Part shown: piece after piece, positions 47,883 through 57,673 of the stretch | Position numbering within the stretch: the first letter of the stretch is position 1 | Layout of the letters: every line of letters begins with the position of its first letter | NCBI GenBank assembly: GCA_036443405.1 | Contig: JAZFYD010000249.1 | Location: 1 to 64,000, forward strand | Reading direction: 5' to 3' | Origin: JAZFYD01 sp036443405 | Lineage (GTDB): Bacteria > Planctomycetota > PLA2 | Length of the DNA stretch: 64,000 nt | The notes under the pieces: generated by a model | Databases searched by the model: none | What the model was told of the DNA's origin: nothing | The model's input: only the letters and a program-made list of their open reading frames with translations | Program-made: the position numbers and the translations under genes

Positions 47883-50846
47883 TCAGCGCACCTCGAGCAC
47901 GACCGGTGTTTCGCGGCCCTCGGCGATCTCGATGCGCTCGTGTTTCCTGCGATTGGCCGGGAGTTGATCGGGGGTGGTGACCCGGTAGCGGCCGGCTTTC
48001 ATGCCTGGCAGGACGAACTCGCCCTGGTCGTTGCAGCGCGCGACGGCGATGCGCCCGCTTGTTGCGTACACGACCGCGCCTGGCACCGGCCGTTTCCTGC
48101 GCACGACCTTGCCGCGCAACACGCCCGCTTCGTGCACTGTCACGGTGGGGTTGGTCGTCTTGCGGCCCGGCCGGCAGAGCAGGTTGATCGATCGGAAGTA
48201 CGCCGCACCGCTTAGCTGCAACAACCGCGTTCGCCCCGGCGGGACCCCCTCGGCGACGAGCCGGCCCTTCGCGGAGACCGCGCGCGCTTCCGTATCGACC
48301 CACCGGTTGCGCACGACCGTCTGAATCCGGGCGACGATCCCATCGGGGATCGCACGGCTGTTCCCGTCCCGCCAGCGCATCGGGAGATCGATCCGCGCCA
48401 GACGCAGGAGTTTGATTTCCGTGAACGAACGCTCACCGGGTCTTAGGTCCAGGGTGAACTCCGTGAACTGAAATCCGGGGCGGCTCGCGCGGCAGTTCAG
48501 TTGGAGCTTGCGATAGATCGGGATGTTGAACGCGAAGCGGCCGCCGGCGTTCGTGCGCGCGGGCGGGCGGCCCATTCCGGGTCGAGCGCGGCCCGACCGG
48601 GAGTTCACGACATCGATGATGGCGTCGGCGACGGGTTTTCCGTTTTCGTCCAGCACGCGGCCGCCGATGATCGGTGTGAGACCGACGGTCATGCGCACGT
48701 TGTTTCGGCCGAGCGTCAGCGTCATCCGCGAGAGCCCGTACCCCACGCCGTCCTTGTCCGCGTGAAGGAGCCAGGCACCGGGGCGCAGACCCTCCACGAC
48801 GATGCGGCCACCGGCCCCGGTCAGCGCGCGAAACGTCGAGTGGCCCGGGGGCGCCTTGGGCTCGCTCACCGCGTTGCCCTGCACCCAGACGCCGACTTGC
48901 GGGACGCCGCGCCGCGCGACCTCCAGAGCGAGCGTCGTGCGTTCGATTGCGGGCGCGAACAGTTCCACGTCGAGTTGATATTGCGGGCCGTCGCCGTGGA
49001 TGACTCGCGTCACCGCGTCGAAGCCGGGCGCCGCGACTTGAATCTCGTTGGGGTCGGTGCGCATCCAGCGCGTTTCAAACGTGCCGTCACCGGTGCGCCG
49101 CCACGCGGTCGGCCGCGGCCGAAGTTTCACGCGGTGATCGATCGGGAAACCGGACTCGCTGTCGTGCACCGTGACCACGAGCGTCGAGGCCTCCTCCCAG
49201 ACGAGGTCGATCGCGTTCCGTCCCGCTAGTTCGATCGCGGGATCCCCGCTCGCGAGGCTCGGCCGCGCCAGATGAATCACGGCGTCGTCCGGCATCGCGG
49301 GGAGCTTGGCGTACCCGTCATCGCCGGTCGTGCGCGGATCGGTGGGACTCACGTACACGCGCGCACCCTGGACCGGCACTCCGTCGGCCGTGACCACGCG
49401 CACGACCCGCGTCTGCGCGCGCCCGGGGTCTTTCGCTTTCTCCTCCTCGTCGGGTTCGGAGGTTTCCCCCGGCATCATGCCGAGATGCCGCGCATCGGAC
49501 TCGCGCAACCGGTCGAGGAGGATGGTTGCCGCCCCCTCGCGTTTCTCATCGATCCCCTGCACCTCGACGTGGAGCCAGTGCGCGCCGCAGCGCGGAATCC
49601 GGAGCCGGCCTTCCGCGTCGGTCCTAGTCGTGACCGTCCGCCACTGCTTGGGTGCGTACAAGGAAGTACCCGAGATGTGAACGCGTACCCGTTGGTTCGC
49701 GAAAGGCAGGGGCGGCTTCGGTGGTTTTGCGGGCGGTCGTGGGTGCTTGTACAAAGCCACCGGAACCGTCGGCAGCGTCCATGTGAAGAATCGGTATTCG
49801 TCGGAGCCCACGTGGGGCCGGGCGTCCTCGTAGGCCGCGCCGTCGGCGGTGCGGACGAATAGCGCGTAGGTGCCGAGAGGGAGTTGCGGAATCGTGGCGA
49901 GGCCGTCGGAGTCGGTCGTGGCGTGCGCGGGTCGCAGGAGGTTCTCGTGGGCCAGTGGTTCGAGATCACGATCGGCCGGTTGCGGGACGAGTGAGATCGC
50001 CGCGCCGGTCACCGGCTCGCCGGCGGTGTTGTATACCCGCAGCCTGAAGTCTGAACCCGACATGAGCGGTAGCACGAGTGTTCCCTGCTGCGGGAGCACC
50101 ACCGGCGCACGCAGCAGGCGGCGCCCGTCCGGCGCTACGCCTTGCACGACAAACGAACCGCGCGGCAGGCGGTCGAACCGGAACTTGCCCTCGGAGTCCG
50201 TTGTCGCGCGATCGAGGATGCCCTTGCCTGGATGCAGGAGACCGAACTGTTGCACGATGACGCTCGCGCCTGCGACGGGTTCGTTGCGCTCGTTCACGAC
50301 GAGGCCCGCAAGCGCGGACTCGCCGGTGAGCACGACGTTGCCGAGATACGTCGTCGCCCGTTTGGCGGCGACATTGAGCGGGACGATGGCGACCTCGGCG
50401 TCGGGCGAGCGCAGAATGAGGCGGAGGTCGCCCGCTTTTTCATCAACGCCGTTCAGCGTGGCGTCGAAACGGCCACGCTCGCGGCCCTTGGGTTGCGGGA
50501 ACTCGCGGCGTTGGCCATTCTCGCCGATCTGTTCGACGGTCACCTCGACGCCGGCGACCGCTTCCCGATTGGACGCGCGGATCGCGAAGCCGTACCAAGT
50601 GAATCGGCCGCTCGTATCCGTCGCTTCGTTCGCGCGCCCGGTCACGTCGTCCTGCGGTACGCGCGCGATTCCGTCGATGACGCGGAGCCCGCCGCTGAAT
50701 CGCTCGGCCGGTTCGGAGTTGCCGCCGGCGTCTTTGGAGGCGTCGCGGTGGGTGCGGCCCATGCCGCCGCCGTTGTCATCCGCGGCGCTCAGCAGGAGGA
50801 GTGCCACGGCGCCGACCGCCAGAGCAACGACCACAACAACGCGCAT
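47883..50846 (-). CDS. Large carboxypeptidase-regulatory-like repeat protein
   Basis: About 987 residues, starting at ATG 50844-50846, with one N-terminal hydrophobic helix (VVVVVALAVGAVALLLLS). A start at 50882 would add 12 residues and overlap the CYTH gene. The rest consists of repeated beta-sandwich domains of the carboxypeptidase regulatory-like type (pattern G-x-V-x-(D/N)-x-x-G-x-P-(V/I)-x-x-A-x-(V/I)), for example GLVVNERNEPVAGASVIV and GRVLDENGKPVADAIIDV, each ending in a 'G.Y.L.....G' strand. Such proteins are surface or periplasmic modular scaffolds. No enzyme motif is visible. A second protein of this type is encoded on the other side of the CYTH gene. Confidence 0.8.
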   Translation of the reverse strand: MRVVVVVALAVGAVALLLLSAADDNGGGMGRTHRDASKDAGGNSEPAERFSGGLRVIDGIARVPQDDVTGRANEATDTSGRFTWYGFAIRASNREAVAGVEVTVEQIGENGQRREFPQPKGRERGRFDATLNGVDEKAGDLRLILRSPDAEVAIVPLNVAAKRATTYLGNVVLTGESALAGLVVNERNEPVAGASVIVQQFGLLHPGKGILDRATTDSEGKFRFDRLPRGSFVVQGVAPDGRRLLRAPVVLPQQGTLVLPLMSGSDFRLRVYNTAGEPVTGAAISLVPQPADRDLEPLAHENLLRPAHATTDSDGLATIPQLPLGTYALFVRTADGAAYEDARPHVGSDEYRFFTWTLPTVPVALYKHPRPPAKPPKPPLPFANQRVRVHISGTSLYAPKQWRTVTTRTDAEGRLRIPRCGAHWLHVEVQGIDEKREGAATILLDRLRESDARHLGMMPGETSEPDEEEKAKDPGRAQTRVVRVVTADGVPVQGARVYVSPTDPRTTGDDGYAKLPAMPDDAVIHLARPSLASGDPAIELAGRNAIDLVWEEASTLVVTVHDSESGFPIDHRVKLRPRPTAWRRTGDGTFETRWMRTDPNEIQVAAPGFDAVTRVIHGDGPQYQLDVELFAPAIERTTLALEVARRGVPQVGVWVQGNAVSEPKAPPGHSTFRALTGAGGRIVVEGLRPGAWLLHADKDGVGYGLSRMTLTLGRNNVRMTVGLTPIIGGRVLDENGKPVADAIIDVVNSRSGRARPGMGRPPARTNAGGRFAFNIPIYRKLQLNCRASRPGFQFTEFTLDLRPGERSFTEIKLLRLARIDLPMRWRDGNSRAIPDGIVARIQTVVRNRWVDTEARAVSAKGRLVAEGVPPGRTRLLQLSGAAYFRSINLLCRPGRKTTNPTVTVHEAGVLRGKVVRRKRPVPGAVVYATSGRIAVARCNDQGEFVLPGMKAGRYRVTTPDQLPANRRKHERIEIAEGRETPVVLEVR

Positions 50847-50866
50847 GGCTCTTGGACGAGGTTGGG

Positions 50867-51337
50867 CTAACCGTTCCTCCATTTGGTGAACGGTTGCCGG
50901 CTCAGCTGTGAAACGCGGTAGCGCACATCCAGGGAGATGTCTTCGCCGACCCATTCGGGCAGTTCGACCTCGGCGTCCTCAGCGGGCAGTTCGACCTCGG
51001 CGATGACCAGGCCGTCGTTCACTCCGTGAAAGACATCGACCTCCCAGGTGCGGCCGCCGAACTCGCGTTTGTAGCGCGTCTTTTCGATGACCACCGGGCA
51101 GAGGCTCTCGAGCATCGCTTCGGCGTCCGCTACCGGGATCTCGTATTCGAACTCGTCGCGGGTCAGGCCGCGCTGGGCGCTCTTGATCGACAGAGTGGCG
51201 CGGTCCCCCTCGATGCGCGTGCGCACAACACCGTGATCCTCGATCGCGATGTAGCCCTGCCGCTGCAGGACACCGTCTGCGCCCGCCCGCCAACCGTCGC
51301 CGCTCACCAGAAACTTGCGTTCGATCTCATGCGCCAT
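50867..51337 (-). CDS. CYTH-domain triphosphatase/adenylate-cyclase-like protein
   Basis: A 156-residue soluble protein of the CYTH (triphosphate tunnel) family. It has the ExExK signature HEIERKFLV at the N-terminus, then GYIAIEDHGVVRTRIEGDRATLSIKS with alternating basic residues, YEIPVADAEAML, EKTRYKREFGGRTWEVDVFHG and IAEVELPAEDAEV with acidic metal ligands. Relatives hydrolyse inorganic triphosphate or related nucleotide phosphates. I start at ATG 51335-51337, directly before the signature. It is flanked on both sides by large regulatory-like repeat genes in the same direction; their functional relation is not apparent. Confidence 0.85.
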   Translation of the reverse strand: MAHEIERKFLVSGDGWRAGADGVLQRQGYIAIEDHGVVRTRIEGDRATLSIKSAQRGLTRDEFEYEIPVADAEAMLESLCPVVIEKTRYKREFGGRTWEVDVFHGVNDGLVIAEVELPAEDAEVELPEWVGEDISLDVRYRVSQLSRQPFTKWRNG

Positions 51338-51417
51338 CGCGCGCGATTGTGGCACATTCCCGGCCGCTCCGAGATCCCCCAAGAACCCCGGGGTCACCAG
51401 TGAACCCGGACGCGCCG

Positions 51418-54400
51418 TTACTCAGGGAATCTGACGGCGACGTCGGTCGAACCCGAACGCACTTCGCCCGCCTCCGCTTTCGTGCTCTTGCCCTGGTTCC
51501 AGCGGTGCGCCTGCAGCTTGTAGACACCCTTCTCCAGACCCTTGATTTCGAATTTTCCGTCATTGCCCTGGATGAACGTGTGGCCGGACGACTTGCCGTC
51601 CGCTGTCGTTGCGGTCACGGTCACGAAACCCGCGGGCTGTCCGTCGGCGAGATACACGGTGCCCGAGATCGTCTCGCCGACCGTGGCGATCAACTGGACC
51701 GTGTGCTGACCGGGGGCCACTTTGACGGATGTCTTGATGAATCCCTTGCCGGACTCCTCGATGGACACCGTCAACTCCCCTTCGCTCGCGATGCCGGCGA
51801 TGCGGAAGGTGCCGTCCGCGCCCGAGGTTGCGCTGCGGGTGCCGCTGCGGCCCATCGGCGATGCGATCTGCCGTGGCGTGTTCGGTGTCGTCACCATCAC
51901 CAAAGCGCCCTCGACAGGCGCTCTCCCGCTATTCACGACGCGGCCGGTGATTACACGACCTGCATTCAGGCGGAACTCGCGCACACCCGCGCCGGCTTCG
52001 ACGTTTTTGACGGTTAGTTCCACGTAATCGGAGTGTGTGATGCGCAGCGTGAACGGCTTCTGCGGCAGGCCCGTCAACTCGAAGCCGCCGTCGGCGTCGG
52101 TTTGCGCGTTTCCACCGCGCATCCATCGACCCGGTGTGTCCGCGAAGGTGGCCCGCACGTTCGCGCCGGCGACCCGCGTACCACCCGCGAGCACGCGCCC
52201 GCGCATCGTCCCGCCCTTCAGGACAACGATGCGAACCTCCGTCTGTCCGGTGCGCGCCTTGACCGTCTCGCCGTACATGCCCTCGGCGTAGACGTTGATG
52301 TCGTAGTTGCCGTCGGCCAGTCCGTACTGTTCGAAACGGCCGTTCGCGTCGCTGCGTCCGTTGAAGTAGGTCCGGCCACGGCTGCCGCCCGCGCCGCCGC
52401 CTTGGCCCTGCGCCGCGCCCGCGTCCTGGGACCAGGCGTTGAACTGGATGCCCTCGAGCGGTTGGCCGTCTCCATCGACTACGATGCCGGAGATGCCCAA
52501 GCCGCGCTCGAGCGTCACCTCCGGGAGTTTCTCCTCGGCTTTGCCCGGCGCGAGCGCGATCGACTCGCTCTTCTCCATGTAGCCGTTGTGGGCGTAGGAG
52601 ACCTCGACCTGGCCGATCGGCGCGTTGCGCACGGTGAAGATGCCGTTGATATCCGTCACACCGGGTTTGGTTCCGCCGGATCCCATCATCTGTTCCATCT
52701 GGCGCCGCATCGGGTTGTTGCCTTTTTGCTCCTCGCGGTCGATTGTGACGCGCACGCCCTGAATGGGCTCACCCTGTTCGTCGAGAACTTTGCCCGTCAC
52801 GTTGAGCGGCTCGCTCAGCGAGATGCGCAGTTCGGCGCCGCTGCCCGGGGTTGTCTTGGTCGGCTCCGCCGGACCGTAGTCGCGATGGGATACCGCCAGG
52901 GAAATCGCTTTGTCGCGAGCGAACGGACCGAGCGAGAACGTCCCGTCGGCGTTGCTGTGCGTTTTCGGCGGGCCTCCGAGCATCATCATGCGAATCATGC
53001 CCATGCCCATGCCGCCGCCATCGGGGAGTTGCGTCACTTGCGCGCCCGCAACGGGGTCCCCCTTGATGTCCACGACGATGCCGTTGACCGTGGCGCCCGG
53101 CGTGAGCAGAACCTCTTTTGTGATCTCGTTGGTGCCGGACGGGAACATCGAGCTGGCGCCACCTTGGTTGCGGCCAAACATTGCCATCATGTTGATGTTC
53201 AGTTCGGGCACGAAGTCCTTGTGCAGCGCGGCGACCGACGACGCCTTCAGCGGAACGCCGAAGAGTTCGTACTCGCCTTTCTCGTTGGAGAGGACGGTAT
53301 TGCCGCCGAGGAACATGAGTTCGCGATCGAGGCCGCCCATCGCCCGCACGATCGCGCCGGTGACGGGTTTTTGCGTCTCGCGGTTCTTGACGAGGCCGCG
53401 GACCACGCCACCCGGTTCGACCTCGACATCGCCGACATCGATCACGCCCTCTTTGATCTCGATCGCCGCGAGCTGCTTGATCTGCGGGACAAAACGGTCC
53501 GCCGTGAGGAACGCAGACTTCTGCTGGCCCATGCCGCCTGATTTCGTCGGGAGGTGTTCGATGACGACCTCGCCCGCGGCGTTGGAACTGCCGGTGCCGA
53601 AACCGCCGCCGTAGATCACCGCGACGCGTACGCCTTCCGCGGGTTTCTCCGTGTCCTTCAGAATCGTGCGCATGCGCAGCGTCACGCCAGGTTCGAGCTT
53701 GATGCGGACGTTGGTGGCGGGAACGGAGATGTCGGACTTGACGTGCGCCGCGAAACCGACGGCGCGCGCGACCAGGATCATGTTGCCCCGGCCCGACGTC
53801 GCGGTGGCTGGCAGCGAAAACGCCCCGTTGGCATCCGTCACGCTTTCGATCTTGGTGCCGCCGCGGAACATCGTCATCGCGTTGGCGAGCATCACGCGCG
53901 CGCCGGGCACTGGGTTGTCGCCCGGGTCCACGACGACACCGGACACGATGGCGGCGCCGAACAGATGAAAGTCGAGGCCGGTGAGGTCTTTGACGATCGG
54001 ACGCGCAGGTTCGGTTTCCTGGCCGTGGCGCGGTGAGAACGCGCGGAACATGTATTGGTTCGCGCCCGGCAGCGTGAGTTCGTAGTTGCCGTCGTCGCCG
54101 GCTTTGGCGAACGCGATGACATCGTCGGGATTGCCGAGCCGCTGGAACAACTTGCTCGGGTCGATCGAGAGGCTCGCGCCGGTCGCCGTCACGGCTTCGA
54201 CGGTGGCCCCGACGATCGGTTTGCCGCGCGCGTCGAGCACGCGACCCGACACCGTGATCCCGTCGGTCAGTCGCAGTTCGCCAAGGTCGCCGGAGTGCTC
54301 CAGCAGGAAGTTGCGCGCGCCGACCGCCTTGCCGCTACGCGCCGCAAGGAGGTAGAACCCCGCGGCGAGCCCTTTGAGATCGAGGACGCCGTCGTCGCCG

Positions 54401-54699
54401 GCGTGCGTGGCGGTCTCATCCCCGCGCGGGTGGCGCAGAATGATCTCCGCGCCGCCGGCCGCGGCACCGTCGGGCGCGACGATCTTCATCGTGAAGCTCA
54501 GGTCGCCGCGCTTTTCGCCTTCGGCGTCCTTGTCTTCCGTCGCGTCGTCTGCGCCATCCTCCTGAGCGGTCATGCCCGAATCGGTGTCACGCGAGGAGTC
54601 AGACCGGCCTTCGCGACCCGAGTCCGAGTTCATCATGATCAGCAACAGCCCGCCGACACAGAGCGCGGCGACGAGAATGAGGAGGTTGAGCGGTTTCAT
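51418..54699 (-). CDS. Giant carboxypeptidase-regulatory-like repeat protein
   Basis: 1093 residues with a single N-terminal anchor (LLILVAALCVGGLLLIMM), a Ser/Asp-rich stalk to about residue 65, and then about ten carboxypeptidase-regulatory-like beta domains. The domains show the signature G-x-V-x-D-x-x-G-x-P-(V/I)-x-G-A-x-V (GRVLDARGKPIVGATVEA, GIVVDIKGDPVAGAQVTQ, GKVLDEQGEPIQGVRVTI). Several loops are Met/Gly-rich (GGGMGMGMIRMMM). It is anchored to the inner membrane and fills the periplasm, or is exported; no enzyme motif is visible. It is the first gene in the order repeat protein, CYTH, repeat protein. The 270 bp upstream hold no other gene. Confidence 0.82.
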   Translation of the reverse strand: MKPLNLLILVAALCVGGLLLIMMNSDSGREGRSDSSRDTDSGMTAQEDGADDATEDKDAEGEKRGDLSFTMKIVAPDGAAAGGAEIILRHPRGDETATHAGDDGVLDLKGLAAGFYLLAARSGKAVGARNFLLEHSGDLGELRLTDGITVSGRVLDARGKPIVGATVEAVTATGASLSIDPSKLFQRLGNPDDVIAFAKAGDDGNYELTLPGANQYMFRAFSPRHGQETEPARPIVKDLTGLDFHLFGAAIVSGVVVDPGDNPVPGARVMLANAMTMFRGGTKIESVTDANGAFSLPATATSGRGNMILVARAVGFAAHVKSDISVPATNVRIKLEPGVTLRMRTILKDTEKPAEGVRVAVIYGGGFGTGSSNAAGEVVIEHLPTKSGGMGQQKSAFLTADRFVPQIKQLAAIEIKEGVIDVGDVEVEPGGVVRGLVKNRETQKPVTGAIVRAMGGLDRELMFLGGNTVLSNEKGEYELFGVPLKASSVAALHKDFVPELNINMMAMFGRNQGGASSMFPSGTNEITKEVLLTPGATVNGIVVDIKGDPVAGAQVTQLPDGGGMGMGMIRMMMLGGPPKTHSNADGTFSLGPFARDKAISLAVSHRDYGPAEPTKTTPGSGAELRISLSEPLNVTGKVLDEQGEPIQGVRVTIDREEQKGNNPMRRQMEQMMGSGGTKPGVTDINGIFTVRNAPIGQVEVSYAHNGYMEKSESIALAPGKAEEKLPEVTLERGLGISGIVVDGDGQPLEGIQFNAWSQDAGAAQGQGGGAGGSRGRTYFNGRSDANGRFEQYGLADGNYDINVYAEGMYGETVKARTGQTEVRIVVLKGGTMRGRVLAGGTRVAGANVRATFADTPGRWMRGGNAQTDADGGFELTGLPQKPFTLRITHSDYVELTVKNVEAGAGVREFRLNAGRVITGRVVNSGRAPVEGALVMVTTPNTPRQIASPMGRSGTRSATSGADGTFRIAGIASEGELTVSIEESGKGFIKTSVKVAPGQHTVQLIATVGETISGTVYLADGQPAGFVTVTATTADGKSSGHTFIQGNDGKFEIKGLEKGVYKLQAHRWNQGKSTKAEAGEVRSGSTDVAVRFPE

Positions 54700-54969
54700 C
54701 TGGGATCGACTCTCTTGCGTATCTGCCTTAGGCGGCGGCTACACGAATCCGCCCGGCCGCGCAACGCAAAGCATAGTCCGAAGTGGCTCGCGGCGCGGCA
54801 TGCGGTTTCATCGCCCGGGCGGTGTACGGATCTCCCACACCGGCGCGAAATTGGGGCGGTGCGGTTGCAGTCGCACTCCCGATCGGAGACTCTAGCCACG
54901 TGGAGCCTCCAGGGGACCGTCGCAAACCCGTCGGGCACGTCACAAGGAATGGCGGCGAAGGAAAGAGAC

Positions 54970-55428
54970 ATGGTTGTCGACCACGAAACGCGGATCGCGG
55001 ACAGAGTTCGAAGCTGCAAGATCGAGCGCAGGTCATACGAAATCTGGCTGGGGAGCCTGAGACCAGCCAATTTCCTGTTGGTTGGTGTCGGGGGCACCTT
55101 GTCGCTTCTTGCCGGGATGTCCATCGTCACTCAGGCAAATCTGATCGATGCAAATACCGCGGGCTGGATAACTGTTGGTGGTGCGTTGCTGACGGGGCTC
55201 CACAACCGGCTCAGGTGCGACCCGCACCAAGCAGAGTGCTGGAAGCTGGCAACTCAGTTTGCCGAACTACAAACGGACTACGAACGCCTAGAGCTTGAAA
55301 CGCAGGAACAACCGCGGAAGGAGATGTTGATGGCAGTGGAGCAGAAGTTGGCTGCTGTTCGTGCCGGTAGGGGGGCGTTTCCGAGCGCAGGTGCCCGGAA
55401 ACAGGCGGAACAAGAAGCCCAGGCGTGA
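54970..55428 (+). CDS. Two-helix membrane protein resembling SLATT effectors
   Basis: 152 residues, starting at ATG 54970 (AAGGA seven bases upstream; an ATG at 54949 has its ribosome site too close). A short N-terminal helix with RSYEIWLGSL is followed by two membrane helices (about residues 33-53 and 64-81: ANFLLVGVGGTLSLLAGMSI, then GWITVGGALLTGL) and a long amphipathic helix (ECWKLATQFAELQTDYERLE) that bears polar residues. This layout matches SLATT-type two-TM proteins, which often act as membrane-breaking effectors in nucleotide-signalled defence. No synthase or sensor gene is adjacent. Its DNA looks less GC-rich than its neighbours (near 55120-55180), a hint of transfer. The match is by layout, not by a computed profile. 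Confidence 0.5.
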   Translation: MVVDHETRIADRVRSCKIERRSYEIWLGSLRPANFLLVGVGGTLSLLAGMSIVTQANLIDANTAGWITVGGALLTGLHNRLRCDPHQAECWKLATQFAELQTDYERLELETQEQPRKEMLMAVEQKLAAVRAGRGAFPSAGARKQAEQEAQA

Positions 55429-55429
55429 A

Positions 55430-56578
55430 CTAACCCTCGTCCGACGCCTCGGCGTCTTCCGCTTCGGGGGAGAGTTCGCCCTCGGGGATCTCGAGGGGGG
55501 CGGCCTGTTCCGGCGACGAGGCCTCCTCGCTCACGTAGGTGTTCAACTCATTGACGAGTTGGCGCAACCGGCCGGTCGACCGGCGGTTGTACTGCAGCAG
55601 AACGCGGCCGAACTCCGGGCACTCGCCGTCTTCCCCGGGTAGCGGCGCGCCGGTTTCGATCGTTCCGTCGGTCAGGATGTCGGCAAAGTTCGTGTTGAGC
55701 GCGTCGAGTTGCTCGTCGTTCGGTGTTTGACGCACGCGCACGCTGAGGCGGCCGTCCACGAACCGGCTCGAATGGTAGTTCGAGTAGAAGTTGAGGATCT
55801 CGCGCACCGCCTCGTCGGCGTCGTCGGTGACCTTGTAGAGGTGAATGTCGTCGGGACTGATCATGCCGCGCGCCAAAAGGTGCTCGCGCACGTACTCGTC
55901 CAGGTCCTTCCAGTACGTGCCGCCCTTCGGCTCGAGGTAGACGATCGGCAGGAGCTGCGCTTTGCCGGTCTGCACGAGCGTCAGGGTCTCGAACCCTTCA
56001 TCATGCGTTCCGAAGCCACCGGGGAACAGCACGACGGCGTGCGACTCCTTGATGAAGATCACCTTGCGCGTGAAGAAGTAGCGGAAGTTCACCAGCTTCT
56101 TGTCGCCCGCGATGGTCTCGTTGGCCGACTGCTCGAACGGCAGGCGGATGTTCACGCCGAAGGACTGGTCGCGGCCGGCGCCACCCTGCGCGGCGCCCAT
56201 GATGCCGTCGCCGGCGCCGGTGATGACCATCCAACCCGCTTCGCGGATGCGCTCGGCAAACTCGTAGGCCATGTTCCACTCGGGATGGTCCTCCGGCGTG
56301 CGGGCACTGCCGAAAACCGAGACCTTGCGCACGTGCTCGAACGGCTGAAAGACGCGGAAAGCGTGCCGCATCTCCTTGAACGCGCTGTTGAGCAACTTCA
56401 CGTCCCCACGCGGCGTTCCGTCCTTGATGAGCCGGATCGCAGTGACGATCAGCTCCTGGACGAAATCTCGCGGTAGCTCCTCGCCGTACTCTGCCTGGGC
56501 GTTCTTGACCAGCTCTTCGATCTGCGCATCGAGTCCCGCATGTCGGAGTCGATATCGTCGCGGCGTTCGTTTGCCCAT
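55430..56578 (-). CDS. LOG-family nucleotide-binding protein (lysine-decarboxylase-like fold)
   Basis: 382 residues. The core holds VSVFGSARTPEDHPEW, MVITGAGDGIMGAAQGGAG (nucleotide loop) and LFPGGFGTHDEGFETL, the PGGxGTxxE hallmark of the LOG/TIGR00730 family. Family members are nucleotide 5'-monophosphate phosphoribohydrolases. An N-terminal helical extension (residues 1-85) and a C-terminal helical extension with an acidic end (about 330-382) make it longer than plain LOG (about 190 residues), as in the large bacterial branch. The start is ATG 56576-56578. The very long upstream open frame in the same frame is a high-GC shadow. Confidence 0.85.
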   Translation of the reverse strand: MGKRTPRRYRLRHAGLDAQIEELVKNAQAEYGEELPRDFVQELIVTAIRLIKDGTPRGDVKLLNSAFKEMRHAFRVFQPFEHVRKVSVFGSARTPEDHPEWNMAYEFAERIREAGWMVITGAGDGIMGAAQGGAGRDQSFGVNIRLPFEQSANETIAGDKKLVNFRYFFTRKVIFIKESHAVVLFPGGFGTHDEGFETLTLVQTGKAQLLPIVYLEPKGGTYWKDLDEYVREHLLARGMISPDDIHLYKVTDDADEAVREILNFYSNYHSSRFVDGRLSVRVRQTPNDEQLDALNTNFADILTDGTIETGAPLPGEDGECPEFGRVLLQYNRRSTGRLRQLVNELNTYVSEEASSPEQAAPLEIPEGELSPEAEDAEASDEG

Positions 56579-56686
56579 CGCGCGTAGGGTACCCCACCGT
56601 TCGAGTTGCGCGATGTTGGGTTGCGCCGAAATCGACGCGCCGCACCGCGAACCGGCGGTCCCCGCGCCCGGATACGCTTGGCCAAA

Positions 56687-57634
56687 ATGACTGGGATCCT
56701 CGAGGTCGATCTCGCGCGGTTCGATACCGGCGGCGCCGCGGAGCGCCGGGCGGTTGTGGACGGGGTCCGCCGCAGCCTGGAGACGGGGTTCGTGTTCCTG
56801 TCTTCGGCGATCGACCCTTCGCTCATCGACCGGGCGTACGCGCTGCTCGGGGACTTCTTCCGTAAGCCGGTCGAAGAAAAAGATCGGCTCGCGGTTCCCG
56901 GTTCGAAAGGCCAAGTGGGTTACACCGGGACGCTGGTCGAGACCGCCGCGCAATCCGACCATGCGGACTGGAAGGAAATGCTGAACTGGGGTCGCACGCC
57001 AGCGCCTGGCCACCCGCTGCGCGAGCGGTACCCGCACCGGTACATGGATGCGCTGCTGCCGGAGGAGACGGTCCCCGGCATTCACGACGCGCTCCTCGAC
57101 CTGCACGACAAGATGCAGGAGTGCCAGCGTCTGTTCCTGCGCATCGTTGCCCTCGGGCTCGGCTGCGCCGAGGGGTATTTCGACACGCTCCTGGAAAACG
57201 GCCCGACGCTGACGCGCGCGATCCGGTATCCGCCGATGGCCGCGGCGCCCGCCGACGGGCACGTATGGGCGGAGGAGCACCTCGACATCAATCTGACGAC
57301 GCTCCTCCCGCGGGCAACGGCGCGCGGCCTGCAGATGAGGGGTCCCAACGGCTGGGAGGACGTGGCGCCGCCGGAAGGAGCAGCGATCCTGAACACCGGG
57401 ATGATGCTCGAACGAATCACGAACGGACGCATCTCGGCCGGGGTCCATCGGGTCGTCGGCGAGCCGGGTTCGAGTGCCGAGCGGATGAGCGTCGTGCAGT
57501 TTTGCCACCCGACACCCTGGTCCGTTCTCGCGCCGCTGCCGACTTGCATCGACGCCGAACACCCGATCCGCTGGCCGCCGATCACAGCCGCCGACTGGCT
57601 CGACCAAGTCCTCCACGAGATCGGAATGGCGTAA
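56687..57634 (+). CDS. 2-oxoglutarate/Fe(II)-dependent oxygenase (isopenicillin-N-synthase family)
   Basis: A 315-residue cytoplasmic enzyme of the isopenicillin-N-synthase-like dioxygenase family. The iron facial triad is visible: His198 and Asp200 in WAEEHLDINLTTLL and His254 in SAGVHRVV. The 2-oxoglutarate-binding R-x-S (Arg267/Ser269) lies in RMSVVQF. The N-terminal part has GFVFLSSAIDPSLIDRAYAL, the usual fold start. The start is at ATG 56687; it diverges from the LOG gene across 108 bp. It is a hydroxylase or desaturase of a small molecule; the substrate is unknown. Confidence 0.87.
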   Translation: MTGILEVDLARFDTGGAAERRAVVDGVRRSLETGFVFLSSAIDPSLIDRAYALLGDFFRKPVEEKDRLAVPGSKGQVGYTGTLVETAAQSDHADWKEMLNWGRTPAPGHPLRERYPHRYMDALLPEETVPGIHDALLDLHDKMQECQRLFLRIVALGLGCAEGYFDTLLENGPTLTRAIRYPPMAAAPADGHVWAEEHLDINLTTLLPRATARGLQMRGPNGWEDVAPPEGAAILNTGMMLERITNGRISAGVHRVVGEPGSSAERMSVVQFCHPTPWSVLAPLPTCIDAEHPIRWPPITAADWLDQVLHEIGMA

Positions 57635-57673
57635 CCGCGATGTGGTGGCGCCGCCGATCGCTGGCGATAACCC

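Noticed and set aside
52033..53541. A 502-codon plus-strand open frame
   Set aside because: Antisense to the giant repeat protein; its composition mirrors the G-x-V-x-D-x-x-G repeats of the true gene.
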